From Closterium sp. Naga37s-1 (taxonomy: Eukaryota; Streptophyta; Zygnematophyceae; Desmidiales; Closteriaceae): a DNA stretch of 64,000 nt. Within the stretch, counting starts at the first letter, position 1; each line of letters begins with the position of its first letter. Positions 47,304-57,499 of the stretch are shown one piece after another. Location: contig CANJKZ010000114.1 in NCBI GenBank assembly GCA_947471745.1, positions 1,358,501 through 1,422,500 on the forward strand, read 5' to 3'. The notes beneath the pieces were generated by a model. That model made no database searches. It was not told the origin of the DNA and was given only the letters and a program-made list of their open reading frames with translations. A program made the translations under genes and the position numbers.

Positions 47304-50300
47304 CTACACCTCATCAGTGTGCCAGCCAGTAGCACATGGCGGAACGGCAATGAACTCGTCGAAATCGTTCACAAATACTCCACAGCATTGCCACTGGGAA
47401 AGAAAAGGCGAATGGAGAGGGGGAAGAGGAGGGGGGAGAGAGGAGGGGAGGGGGGGGGGGAGTGAAGGAGTGGTAACATGATGATGGGTGTGAGCGGCGG
47501 CATCGGCACAGAAGGAAGGAACGGTAAGGAACTCATTGAAATGATTCACAGATACTCTGCAACATTGCCACTGGTAAAAAAGGAACGGGTGCAAGGGTGG
47601 GGGGAGGAGTGGTGTGGAAGCATGATTATGGGTGTGAGCACTGGCATGGGTAGGGGAGGGAGCATGAATTGGGTTACTAATCGCCAATCCATGCTCTTAC
47701 TCCAATCCATTCACTTATTCCAATTCATGCACTGACTACAATCAATGCAACCAATACACTGTTTATCGCTGTGATAAAACCTGACCAGCTTAGAATGGCA
47801 TGACTGCAACAGGCATATCATTGCACCTCGCTTGCCTCCTATTCACACTCAGCCTCCCTTTACTGTACCGACTCACCCCTGCACCCTCAATTGACCCCAA
47901 CACCCTCAACTCACCCCTCGCTTTCTGTCGTGGAAAACAGCGGGGCCCGGGTGGTGCTTGCAGGCGCCATCGCTGTTGTCTATCTCCCGGTACTTGGCGC
48001 CACACCCCTTGTTGCTGCACGTGCGCTCTGCATTGATGTCCCACGAGGGTGGCCGGGAGGGCTGGGGGGGAGCAGCAGCAGAGGAAGCTGCAGGGTGTAG
48101 GGAGGAGTGGGTTTCAGGGAGGGCGGATCAAAGAGAGGGAGTTGTGAATCTCCCGGTATTTGCCGCCACACCCCTTGTTGCTGCACGTGCGCTTTGCATT
48201 GATGTCCCACGAGGGTGGGCGGGAGGGCTGTGGAGGAGCAGCAGCAGATAGACCTGCACGCGGGAGGGAGGAAATGAGTGGTCATCATAGGACTTTCATT
48301 CAAGGCGCCACACCCCTTGTTGCTGCACGTGCGCTCCACGTTGATATCCCTTGAGGGCGGGCGGGAGGGCTGGGGGAGAGAGGCAGCAGATGAAGCTCCG
48401 GGGAGCAGGGAGGAGGGGGAAAGGGAACCGAAGCTTGGATTGACTCATTCTGTCTTCCTTCCTTTCTTTCGTTCCTTTTCCGGTCTTTATGAATAAGCTC
48501 GCGAATTGCATCAAAATTGCAAATCCTGAAATGACACACGATTTTCTTTCCCGGTCAACCCCGAAAACAATAATCCAGCGCCATGCTTCAAAACGCATAT
48601 CAAGCGTCAAGCGTGATGGCTGCACACCACATGCCATTGCGTGCACTGCACATCCTGGTGTACTGGTATATGGCATGTAGTCATAATCAACAGCAACTGC
48701 ACGTGCTCATGTCACTCACCTTGCCGTGCACTGTGATCAGAGCAGAAGAAGCCCTGAGAGCACCGATTGCACGCTGCCTGCTGCTGCGACGATGCTGCTG
48801 CGGATGATGAGACTGCTGCTGATGGTGCTGCTGTTGCCGCAGTTGCCGCCTCTGCTGTCACTCCTGTTGCTCGAACTGGGGATGGCATTGCTGGTGCTGG
48901 CGATGGTGCTGCAGGGGTTGATGGCTTGGGCTTCTCTGTGGTGTGCTTCCCGCGCTTGCAGCTGAGATGAAACCCAGAGGAATGGGGGGAAGGCAAGGCA
49001 AGAGCAGAAGGTTGGGAAGAAAAGCGCAGGTGACTCAACAGCAAATACAAACAGGCACAGTCATTGGATTCTGATGGACAGAAACATCCAGCCAGGAGGA
49101 ACATATACGCTGCTCCATAGATGAAAAAATGAAAAACAGATGCATAGAGATGAGTCGTGACAAACAAAGGGACGTGCACGCATGCAGGTAGGACAAAAGT
49201 GCGAGTGTCAAGGTGCTCTGGAGAAAATTCCACACGTTAACCTGATGTGGATTGGATTGGTTGTATGCGTTACCCTGGGATGGAGAGGAAGAGCGAGAAA
49301 TCGTGGCTTTGCTTGTGGCAGCACATCCACTCCTTGGTGCCATCGTGGAATACTGGCTGAGGGGGTGTGGGAGGAGGAGGGGGTGTGGGAGACCCAAGGG
49401 AGCAGCAAAAGACACGAAAGCTCAGGCTTTGCTGCTTGTGGCAGCACATCCACTCCTTGGTGCCGTCATGGAATACCGGCTGAGGATGGAAGCGGAGGGG
49501 GAGCGGGCGCAGAGAGTGACTCAGAACTGCAGGCTTCGCTGTTGACAGCACATCCACTCCTAGGTGCCGTTGTGGAATATTGGTTGTTGGTGAGAAGAGG
49601 GGGGCAGTGGTGGGGAGCCAAGGGGAAGCGGGGGAGGGAGAGGGAGGGGAAGAAGAAGTGGTCAAGAGAGGCGAGAGGGAACTAGCACCCCTGAAGTTTA
49701 GACACGTGCAAGCAGCCCATCTGCCCACCTGCCCCTCTGCCCACCTGCCCCTCTGCCCATTTGCCCCTCTGCCCATTTGTCCATCTCCTCATCTCGTCAC
49801 CTGTTCATCTCTTCATCTCTTCATCTCTTCATCCATTCGCTTCTATTGATACAAGCATCTCTTTATACTTCATCTCTTCCTCTCTTCGCCTCTTCACTTG
49901 CTTAGATCTCTTCATCATCTATCGCCCATCTCTTCAGCTCACGTCATCCGCTCATCCGTGCATCCGCTGAAGAGCATACCGGCTGATCGAAGAGCAAGAG
50001 ATGATGCGAGAGTTGATGTCAAGAGCAGGTGTTGATGTTGTGAGCCGATCACGCCGCCACGCCATGAATTTCAACCCAAACACCCCATGCGGCGTGGGCA
50101 GGGGGGGAGGAAGACCGGAGAGCGAACAAGTGAATTAGACGCGTAGAAGAATGGGGCATGTGGTGCAATGAGTAGTAGGGCATGGGGAATGGAGGAAGAG
50201 TGCAAAAAAATGATGAGGTGAATTAGGCAAATGGTGCAGGATCCAGGAACGGTACATGTGCGATGGGTGTTGCGATGGAGCATGTGATGCGATGGGCATG

Positions 50301-50891
50301 GGATGCGATGGGGTATGTGATGCGATGGGGTATGTGATGCGATGGGGTATGTGATGCGATGGGGTATGTGATGCGAAGGGGTATGCGATGGGATGGGGCG
50401 TGCGATGTGATCGGGTATGTGATGCGATGGGGTATGTGATGCGATGGGGTATCTGATGCTATGGGGTATGTGATGGGATGGGGTATGCGATGGGATGGGG
50501 AATGCGATGGGGTATGTGCTGCGACGGAGCATGCGACGGCACAGATCGCGCAGATTGCTGGCGACGCCAGCGGTACGACACAGGCAAAGCTAGGCGCAAC
50601 CGTCAGAGCCTCTTGAGACGCGACAAGTGGCTCGCGCGACTGTTAGAACCGGGTTATTACCATACGCCAAAGCATGTGTGAGGGTATTGAGACGGTCTCA
50701 AAACTCGCGCGACTGCTATAGCCCTGGTTGCCTAGTAGGTCTATTACCTCACACGTCAAAGCACGTGTGAGGGTATTTACCCCTGGGTGGTAGCAGCAGC
50801 TCGTGTCGTCGTTTTCCGCGTCCGTGAAATACGCGTCACACCCGATCCTCTCGCACCGCTTCCTCCCCTCCGCGTTTATCGCGGCCGACAT
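47304..50891 (-). CDS. RAR1: RAR1 homologue (CHORD-domain co-chaperone)
   Basis: Five exons join in phase to 232 residues: 50781-50891, 49274-49356, 48720-48961, 47915-48087, 47304-47393. All four introns are GT-AG. CHORD-I is residues about 13-71 (CERIGCDAYF, CCYHPGPVFHDGTKEWMCC, SHDFSLFLSIPGCKRGKHTTEKP). A plant-type CCCH motif is at about 129-141 (CNRCSQGFFCSDH). CHORD-II is about 169-227 (CSNKGCGAKYREID, CKHHPGPAVFHDRKRGWQCC, FDEFIAVPPCATGWH). Plant RAR1 is about 220-230 residues, so this is full length. In land plants RAR1 binds SGT1 and HSP90 and stabilises NLR immune receptors; CHORDs bind zinc. The Ala/Pro linker after CHORD-I is longer and simpler than I would expect. Introns hold partial copies of three of the five exons. 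Confidence 0.94.
47520..47585 (-). repeat. Exon echo: 5' part of the last RAR1 exon
   Basis: Reads QWQCCRVSVNHFNEFLTVP, against WQCCGVFVNDFDEFIAVP in exon 47304-47393. The CCAG acceptor is kept. It lies upstream of the complete exon and lacks the C-terminal codons. Confidence 0.85.
48140..48390 (-). repeat. Exon echoes: two 5' parts of the RAR1 CHORD-II exon
   Basis: Two copies lie upstream of exon 47915-48087. The nearer (about 48140-48245) reads PSRPPSWDINAKRTCSNKGC, then GGKYREIHNS and stops matching. The farther (about 48298-48390) reads DINVERTCSNKGCGA and stops matching sooner. Both stay open over the matching part. Confidence 0.88.
49440..49600 (-). repeat. Exon echoes: two 5' parts of the RAR1 CHORD-I exon
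   Basis: Copies of exon 49274-49356 lie upstream. About 49440-49497 reads PVFHDGTKEWMCCHKQ and then diverges. About 49548-49598 reads PIFHNGT, a stop, EWMCC. The second cannot code. Confidence 0.88.
50265..50540. repeat. 17-bp minisatellite GATGCGATGGGGTATGT
   Basis: About 14 units with drift, in the first intron of RAR1. Confidence 0.92.
50631..50780. repeat. Diverged direct repeat with a TTGAGAC palindrome at the junction
   Basis: 50631-50688 and 50703-50779 share CTCGCGCGACTG at the start and a CAAAGCRYGTGTGAGGGTAT block at the end. TTGAGAC-G-GTCTCAA lies between them (50687-50701). The right-hand copy ends at the donor of RAR1 exon 1. Confidence 0.8.
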
Positions 50892-52174
50892 GGCGGATAC
50901 TTATACAACAGAGCGAAACAGGGCGACAGGGCGAAACGCTCTTTTATCCTTTGAGATCGGCGAGCTACTAGGTCGGGAACGTCTGCAAGAAGAAGCGCCT
51001 GATATTACACGAGCGCCAATAGTCCGCACGCGCGTTCACCGCAGGCGGAATGGCAGGAGTACTTATAGAATAATTTGGAGCCGCACCAAACGTCGCCAAG
51101 TATAGGGATGAGAGCGTGGAGGAAGACGCGCCTAAATCTCCCGATTGAGCAGCGCTTCGGCTGCTGTCACGTTTCTAGGATCGTGCGACTCTCCTGTCAA
51201 TTGTCGAAATTGACACGATAAGAGAGGACTCGCGTGGGTCGTACCAGGAAAGTGAATTTACTACACTCGAAGGAAGGCGAGTTTAATTCATCATTAAAGC
51301 TGAAGTATACATTTGTGGGCAGGGTTAGGGTTTAGGGAGTGCGCCCCACAGGTTTGGAGCAACTTTTCAAATTTCAAAAGATTTTGAACCCCTCCTTTCA
51401 AATGTATACCTCCACCACCCTTGGAAAGGACTATGCTGTGGTTGTCATAATGCACTGTTATTGCCTTCACCATTACATTAGCGTCACGGTATTGTATATA
51501 CCATGGTAAAATATATATAATTCTGGCAAATTTTCATTTCCGAGCAGCAACATCAGAGCGAGACATGGACAAGCGAAAAGGGTTACCGCCACCCGCTGAG
51601 AAGAGCTACCACCCGCTGACAAGGGCTACCACCCGCTGACAAGGGCTATGGTACCTACTGCCCACTGAAAAGGGGTACCTACCTACCGCCCACAGACAAG
51701 GGTTACCTACCTACCGCCCATCCTCTCATATCCACACTGCCATGCCAACCACTCCCCTTATCCCTCCTCCTCCCTGCCTTCTCACCCTATGAGGCCCACC
51801 CCCCACGCCTTTGCCTCATGCCATCCTACAAGGCCCCGGCTCTCATGCCTTGCTCCATGCCACACTGTGCAGGCTGTGCCATGCCAATGTCTCCCTGCGT
51901 AACGGCCCAGGTGCCTGTGCTGATTTTTTAGGCACCTCAATAAACTGTGCAGGCTGTGCCATGCCAATGTCTCCCTGCCTAACAGCCTGTGCTGCCAGTG
52001 GCGATGCACACGCAACTTGACACTGACCGTGTATAAGCCTCATCTGCCCCTCAATGGGGGTTATGGAGCAATTTCCTACACATACGGTTCCTACCCCTGT
52101 GCCACTGCCACCCGTCCCACTGCCACCCCCTTGCACTCCTGCTCTTCCTGCTCCTCCAGCTCCCCCCTTTCCAC
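50892..52174. other. Intergenic region between RAR1 and the kinase at 52175
   Basis: No coding region is supported. It should contain the RAR1 promoter and the 3' UTR of the next gene. Short tandem repeats of CTACCACCCGCTGACAAGGG (about 51600-51655) and a duplicated 40-bp block, TGTGCAGGCTGTGCCATGCC and onward (about 51865-51905 and 51944-51983), are present. Confidence 0.6.
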
Positions 52175-55100
52175 TCATTGCGGCCCTCCTCCTCCTCCTC
52201 CCCCTCCTCCTACTCCCCCCCCACCTGCAGCAGCGATCTCCTTCAATTTTTGCACAACGAGGCTCATCTCAGGTCGCTTGCTCGGCTCCTCCTGGCTGCA
52301 CTGCAGCGCCACCAGCAGCAGCCTCTTCGCTGCACCCGCTGAGAACTGCCCCTTCAGCCGTGGGTCCACCACCTGGCTTATATGAAACCCTTCCGCCTTC
52401 CTCCCCTCCTGCTGCCCCTGCTGCTGCTGCTCTTCTCTACCTTCTGCTGCTGCTGCCGCTGCTGCTGATGCGGAATCCCCCCCTCCTCCCCCCCCTCCCG
52501 CACCTTTTTTACCCCGGGCCAGCTGTTTGTGGATCCAGGGGAAGAGGCGGTTGTGCGTGGTGGTGATGGCGGGGGATCGACCGGTGAGCAGTTCGAGGAG
52601 AACCACGCCCAGGGAGAAAACATCGCTCAGAGGGGTGAGGTGACCTGGGAGTAGGGGAGGGGGATGGGGTTGACTCACAAGGGGTGACCCGCTCGAGGAG
52701 AACCACGCCCAGGGAGAAGACGTCGCTCAGCGAGGTGAGGTGGCCTGAGGTGGGAGAGGGGAAATCAAATTACTTTTGAATCGCCTGAAAAGACTCCTGG
52801 GCTGGTGACCAGTTCGAGGAGAACCACGCCCAGGGAGAAGACATCGCTCAGCGGGGTGAGGTGACCTGACGGTGGGGAGGGGAGGGGAGATTGGAGCATG
52901 CAGGTAGAGAGAGTGGCGGGTGTGGTCGGAGCGAAGGGGAAGGAGGTACCCATGGACCCACCCTGATACGAGTAGACATAAACCTTTCCCCTCCTCCCCT
53001 CCTCACCTCCACACCAAGAAATCACGTCCACATCCTCGTTACAAGCCTGCCCACCTGTGTCGATATAGTCAGGGTCGAGGTACCCCAGGGTGCCCATGAT
53101 ACGAGTCGACACATGCGTCTTTCCCTCCTCCGGTCCCCGTGTGGCCATGCCAAAGTCCGTCACCTTTGCCCTCAGCTCCTGGTATCACAAAACGAATATG
53201 TGTGGGAGAAGAGGGGGGAGAGGAGAGGAGATGAGGTGGGAAAAACACATTGAGTCGCTGCAAGTCCACCCATGCCCATGGTATCGTTCGATACTGCTTT
53301 CCCAGTTAGCCCTCCTACCCTCCCACTTACCCTGTCCAGCATCACATTATGGGACTTGAAATCCCCCGGTGATTGATATTCTGCCCGTAAAGATACGCCA
53401 AGCCAAGCCAAGCCCAGACAGGTGCGCTCTTCCCCAACACACCCACAATCCCACTTACACTGTCCAGCATGACATACTGTGAATTGAAATCGCGGTGAAT
53501 GAGTTCTGCCCGTGCAGATACGCCAGGCCCTCCGCCATGCCCACCGCTCCACATATATAAGATGGAAATCCTAAGAAGCCACCTGTAGACCCCCCCTCCC
53601 ACTTACACTGTCCAGCATGACATTATGGGACTTGAAGTCACGGTGAATGATGTTCTGCCCGTGCAGATATGCCAAGCCCTCCGCCATGCCCACTGCCACG
53701 TGCACGCGCTGCTCCCATGTCAGACACGGGCTGTCCGGGGAGAGGTCTGGCGGGACGAAGAAGGGATTGATAAGATGGGTGGGAGGAGAGGGGTTGGGGA
53801 GGGATGGCAGTTGGATCTGGCTAGAAGCGAATGTGATGTGCTAGGCCCTCCACCATGCCCACTGCCACCTACACTCGCTGCTCCCATGTTAGGCACGGGC
53901 TGTCTGGGGAGAGGTCTGGAGGGAAAGTTGAGGTGGATGGGAAACAAGGAAGGGGAAATTGGTTGAAATTGGATACGCCAAACGCAAGCCCTCGCTCATA
54001 CCCACCAGCTACTTTCGAGGGCTGCTCCCATGTCAGCCACGGGCTGTCAGGAGAGAGGTCTGGAGGGGTGGTCAGTGTGGTGGGGAGGATCGACAAGGGG
54101 GAGGAAGGGTGGGGGAGGGGAGGAAGATAGGGAGTTAAGAATTGGTCGGAAGTGAACACGCCAAGTGCACCCACTGTCAGGCATGGGCTGTCGGGGGAGG
54201 GGTCTGGAGGGATGCTCGGTGCGGAAGGGAATCCCAACAAGGAAGATATGCGCGTGGGAAAGGGAAAAGGAGTTGAAGGTTGGTGGTTGTTGAACATGCG
54301 GGGCTGGTGAGAGGTAGAGGTCTGGGGTGGTGATGGTTGGTGTGGGGCGGATCAACAAGGGGGGAGGTACGGGAGGACGGTTGGGTATGGGGGGGTGTCG
54401 GAGTTAGCTGCTAGCGAATACGTCAGGGGATCCACACTCACTGACTGATGCGTCTGTTGACAATGAACAGTGCTACATTCATTCAACATCAAGCGTGCCA
54501 GTGGTCTAGTGGTAGAATAGCACCCTGCCATGTGCCCGGTGCAGACCCGGGTTCGATTCCCGGCTGGCACATGTTGTTTTGCTCCTTTTTTTTTTTTATC
54601 CCTCCCACCGCCCTCTTCGTCCTCTCACTTACCGATTGGGTGCAGCCAGTGGTGCAGGTCCCCTCTCTCCACCAGCTCATACACCAGAATGGCCCGGCTG
54701 TCCTCCATGCAGTACCCCAGCAGCTGCACCAGGTTGGGGTGCCTCAGATCGCCCAGCACTAGGATCTCCGCCTGTGCAATGAAGGACGCATGGTAGGGGG
54801 AGGCGAAACGGGGTGGGGATGAGTAGGAGAAGCAGCCGCAGCAGGTTGCGCCGCAGCCGCAGCAGCGGCCGCAGCAGGCTTCCCAGCATGAGGAGGATGT
54901 CCGCCTGTGGGGTGAAGGACGCGGGATGGGGGGGGAGAAGAGCAGCATTGCCGCCCCGCATGCAGTATCTAAGGATAACAGCTGCACCTGATTGGGGTAT
55001 TTAGGGACTCAAGGTGACAGGTGAAATGGGCAGTAGGGTGGGTGGGTGGGGGGGTAGTCTGGTAGAGGCTGCAATTATAGATGAACTGAACAGAAAAACC

Positions 55101-55901
55101 ATATGTGATCACCATTCGACTCAATGACTCCTTTCCCTGGCCTTGCCTTTGCCTGCCCTCGCCTTTCCCTGGCCTTGCCTTTCCCTGGCCTCGCCTTTCC
55201 CTGGCCTTGCCTTTGCCTGGCCTCGCCTTTTGCCTGGCCTCACCTTTTGCCTGGCCTCGCCTTTTGCCTGGCCTCACCTTTTGCCTGGCCTCGCCTTTGC
55301 CTGGCCTCGCCTCTCACCAGGGAATCGTCAAACGCCTTATGCTGTCAGTGTGAAGCACCTTCACACCGCAACCTCTCCCATTCCCTCAAGCCCATCCTCT
55401 CCCCCTCTCTCCCCCCCCCTTCCCTCCCTCTCCCTCCCCCCCTTCCCCATTCTTTTCCCTTCTGCCCCACAAAATAGACAAAATACAAACTCTCACTTCC
55501 GTCACTCCTGCGAGGACTCACTCCGTTCCATGTTCCTTTCCTCACCCCTTTCTCAGTGGCTCACTAGGCAATCGTCAAACGCCTTGACGCTTTCAGTGTG
55601 AAGCACCTTCACCGCCCCCTCTCCCCTTCCCCCAAGCCCATTCTCTCCCCTTCTGTCCCCTCCCTCACCAGGCAGTCATCAAACGCCTTCACGCTCTCAG
55701 TGTGAAGCACCTTCACCGCCACCTCTCTCTTGCTGCCACGTGGCAGCTCTCCCAGCCACTCGTCCACCTGCCCGCGAAAAACGGTCCCGAAGCTGCCCTT
55801 GCCCAGCTGCAGGGACGCATTGAAGTACCCCGCTGCCTGCTGTAGCTCACGGTAGGAGAAGCGCCGCAGAGGAGGAGGGTTGGAGGAAGGCCCTTGGCCA
55901 G
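52175..55901 (-). CDS. Receptor-like kinase, kinase domain complete, 5' end not found
   Basis: Five exons join in phase to 367 residues: 55669-55901, 54633-54771, 53607-53746, 53055-53178, 52175-52644. The kinase has [13 protein letters not shown] before the Gly loop (GKGSFG), [24 protein letters not shown] and [16 protein letters not shown]: an RLK/Pelle family kinase with all catalytic residues. A Gly/Ala/Gln-rich insert follows the ELLTGRSP region and the C-terminus is Gly-rich. The first exon found starts mid-codon, so at least one more 5' exon exists; I cannot say whether it encodes an ectodomain or whether this is a cytoplasmic kinase. Every exon except perhaps 53055-53178 has partial copies in adjacent introns. 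A tRNA-Gly gene lies in one intron on the other strand. Confidence 0.88.
52687..52868 (-). repeat. Exon echoes: two 5' parts of the last kinase exon
   Basis: 52687-52745 ([17 protein letters not shown]) and 52805-52868 ([20 protein letters not shown]) lie upstream of exon 52175-52644 and keep the AG acceptor. Between them a degenerate ACTTTTGAATCGCCTGAAAAG (52772-52792) resembles the palindromes elsewhere. Confidence 0.85.
53330..53525 (-). repeat. Exon echoes: two 3' parts of the catalytic-loop exon
   Basis: Copies at about 53330-53395 and 53454-53525 lie downstream of exon 53607-53746. Each holds the exon end with the ACAGT-GTAAGT type donor, with indels that break the frame. Confidence 0.85.
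53855..54215 (-). repeat. Exon echoes: three 5' parts of the catalytic-loop exon
   Basis: Copies at about 53855-53922, 54005-54064 and 54170-54213 lie upstream of exon 53607-53746. Each begins with a CAGACC or CCAGACC acceptor and the codons for [12 protein letters not shown]. The match gets shorter with distance from the complete exon. Confidence 0.87.
54495..54571 (+). tRNA. tRNA-Gly (GCC) with a 6-nt insert in the anticodon loop
   Basis: 7-bp acceptor stem (GTGCCAG / CTGGCAC, all paired) with discriminator A. D arm with GGTAGAA. T arm CCGGG-TTCGATT-CCCGG. The anticodon stem GCACC/GGTGC encloses 13 bases where 7 are normal. Removing TGTGCC after position 37 leaves the loop CTGCCAC with anticodon GCC, which is the canonical plant tRNA-Gly loop. 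The insert therefore sits where nuclear tRNA introns are found. A short T run (54577-54580) and a 12-T run (54586-54597) follow as Pol III terminators. Confidence 0.93.
54586..54597 (+). terminator. Pol III poly-T terminator of the tRNA-Gly gene
   Basis: Twelve consecutive T residues 15 bases after the tRNA 3' end; a four-T run at 54577-54580 may act first. Confidence 0.75.
54860..54985 (-). repeat. Exon echoes of kinase exon 54633-54771
   Basis: About 54860-54915 is a 5' part with acceptor, reading [13 protein letters not shown] against [12 protein letters not shown]. About 54955-54990 is a weaker fragment around VQLL. Confidence 0.65.
55130..55320. repeat. CCTGGCCTCGCCTTT minisatellite
   Basis: About eleven 15-18-bp units with drift, in an intron of the kinase gene at 52175-55901. 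Confidence 0.9.
55316..55610 (-). repeat. Exon echoes: two 3' parts of the Gly-loop exon
   Basis: Copies at about 55320-55370 and 55560-55610 lie downstream of exon 55669-55901. Both hold the codons for [11 protein letters not shown] with small changes and the donor side. Confidence 0.85.
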
Positions 55902-56346
55902 CTGCGGGGAGAGAGGGTTAGAGGGGTAGGGTGTGAAGGGAGGGAGAAGAGAGGGAGAAGAGAGGGAGAGAGTAAGAGACCTTGCCTTGCCCCGCTGCAG
56001 GGACGCATTGAAATACCCCGCTGCCTGCTGCAGCTCGCGGTAGGAGAAGCGGCGCAGAGGAGGAGGGTTGGAGGAAGGCCCTTGGCCAGCTGCAGCTGCA
56101 GGTGGGAGGGAGAAGAGAGGGGGAGAGAAGGAGAAGAACGAAGGGGAGAGTAAGGCCCTGCCATTGCCCCGCTGCAGGGATGCGTTGAAGTGCCCCGCTG
56201 CCTGCTGTAGCTCTCGATAGGAGAAGCGCCGCAGAGGAGGAGGGTCGTAGGAGGGCTGACTGTGCGCTGATGGTGACAGCATGGGAAGATATTTAGGGGT
56301 GGGGAGAGGGTGGGGTGGGGAGAGGGTGGGGTTGGAGGTGGGGTGG

Positions 56347-56804
56347 TGAAACAAGGCTACGGCGCTGCTGCCGCGCACGGCGCGGCTGGCCTAGCCGGCC
56401 TAGCGACGGTGGAGATGCGCCGTAGCTAGAAGAGAAGAGTAGTTGTCACGCAGCGGAATAAGGAGAAGCTAGGCTAAGCTGGGAAGGACGCCTAGCTCCA
56501 AGAGACGAGAGAGTAGACGAGAAGAAGAGATTCAAGAAGTAGAAAGTAGATCCAAGGATGAGATACAAGCAAGAAACAGAGAAGGTATTTATGCTAGGAA
56601 CTAAGAAGAGCGACTTGGGAGGAAGCCCGCGTCGCCACTTTATCTAGCATGGCATCTTGGCATAGCGCCTCGATGCCATGCCTTGCTGTACAATTCCTCC
56701 TGACAAGGATACGGGAGAGTATTCTAGGCTAGCAGATGGCGTTGTTTGGAGCTAGCAAGGGAACACGAGTTTTCTACATGCATGGTGAATCCCGACTTGT
56801 TACA
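56347..56804 (-). mobile_element. Solo LTR, 458 bp
   Basis: TG...CA ends and a 5-bp target duplication, GGTGG (56342-56346 and 56805-56809). A promoter-like CATAAATACC lies on the minus strand, suggesting minus orientation. No internal region is present, as after LTR-LTR recombination. The sequence differs from the LTR at 15408. Confidence 0.8.
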
Positions 56805-57402
56805 GGTGGGGTGGTGGGGAGAGGGGAGTTTGAGAAAGGGGGTGAAGGGGGGTGAAGGGGGGTAGGGTGTGTGTGACGAGTGGGAGAGAAATGAGGGTGA
56901 GAGTGCGGCTTTTTCCCAGCAGGGACGCGTTGGAGTACCCCGCTGCCTGCTGTAGCTCGCGGTAGGAGAAGCGGCGCAGGGGAGGGAAGCTGGGGGAAGG
57001 CTGTCTGTGCGCTGATATTGGCACCGAGGGATTCACTATGGGGTCGGGAGAGGGCGAGGGGGTAAAGGGTGGGGTGGAGGGAGGTGGGAGGGGGCGTGTT
57101 TGGGAAAGCGGGTAAAGGGGGTAGGGTGAGAGGGGGAGAAGAGAGGGAGAAGAGAGGGAGAAGAGAGGGAGGAGAAAGGGGAGAGATGGAGAGAGTACGG
57201 CCCTTTTCCAGCTGCAGAGACGCGGTAGGAGAAACGACGCAGGGAAGGGGGACAGGGGGAAGGCTGGCTGTGCGCTGATGGGGACACAGAGGGGTTTGGG
57301 AAGTAAGGGGGGTGGGGAAAAGAGGAAACAGAGGCGCGATTGGGGGAGGGGGAAGAGAGAACGAAGACACGGGGGAGGGAAGGGCCTAGCTGCAGAAAAG
57401 GG

Positions 57403-57469
57403 TGCATGAGAATACCCCCCTGCCTGACTCTTGAGTCGACTCAAAAGTCAGCTTGCATGAGAATACCCC
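57403..57469. repeat. 26-bp near-perfect palindrome bracketed by 16-bp direct repeats
   Basis: TGCATGAGAATACCCC occurs at 57403-57418 and 57454-57469. Between them, 57425-57450 is TGACTCTTGAGTC followed by GACTCAAAAGTCA in overlapping palindromic form around TCGA. Confidence 0.9.
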
Positions 57470-57499
57470 GCCGCCTGCTGCATCCCGCTCTCGCTATGA

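Noticed and set aside
48140..48390. Alternative mutually exclusive CHORD-II exons
   Set aside because: Both extra copies break off before the second half of the domain, so they could not replace the complete exon.
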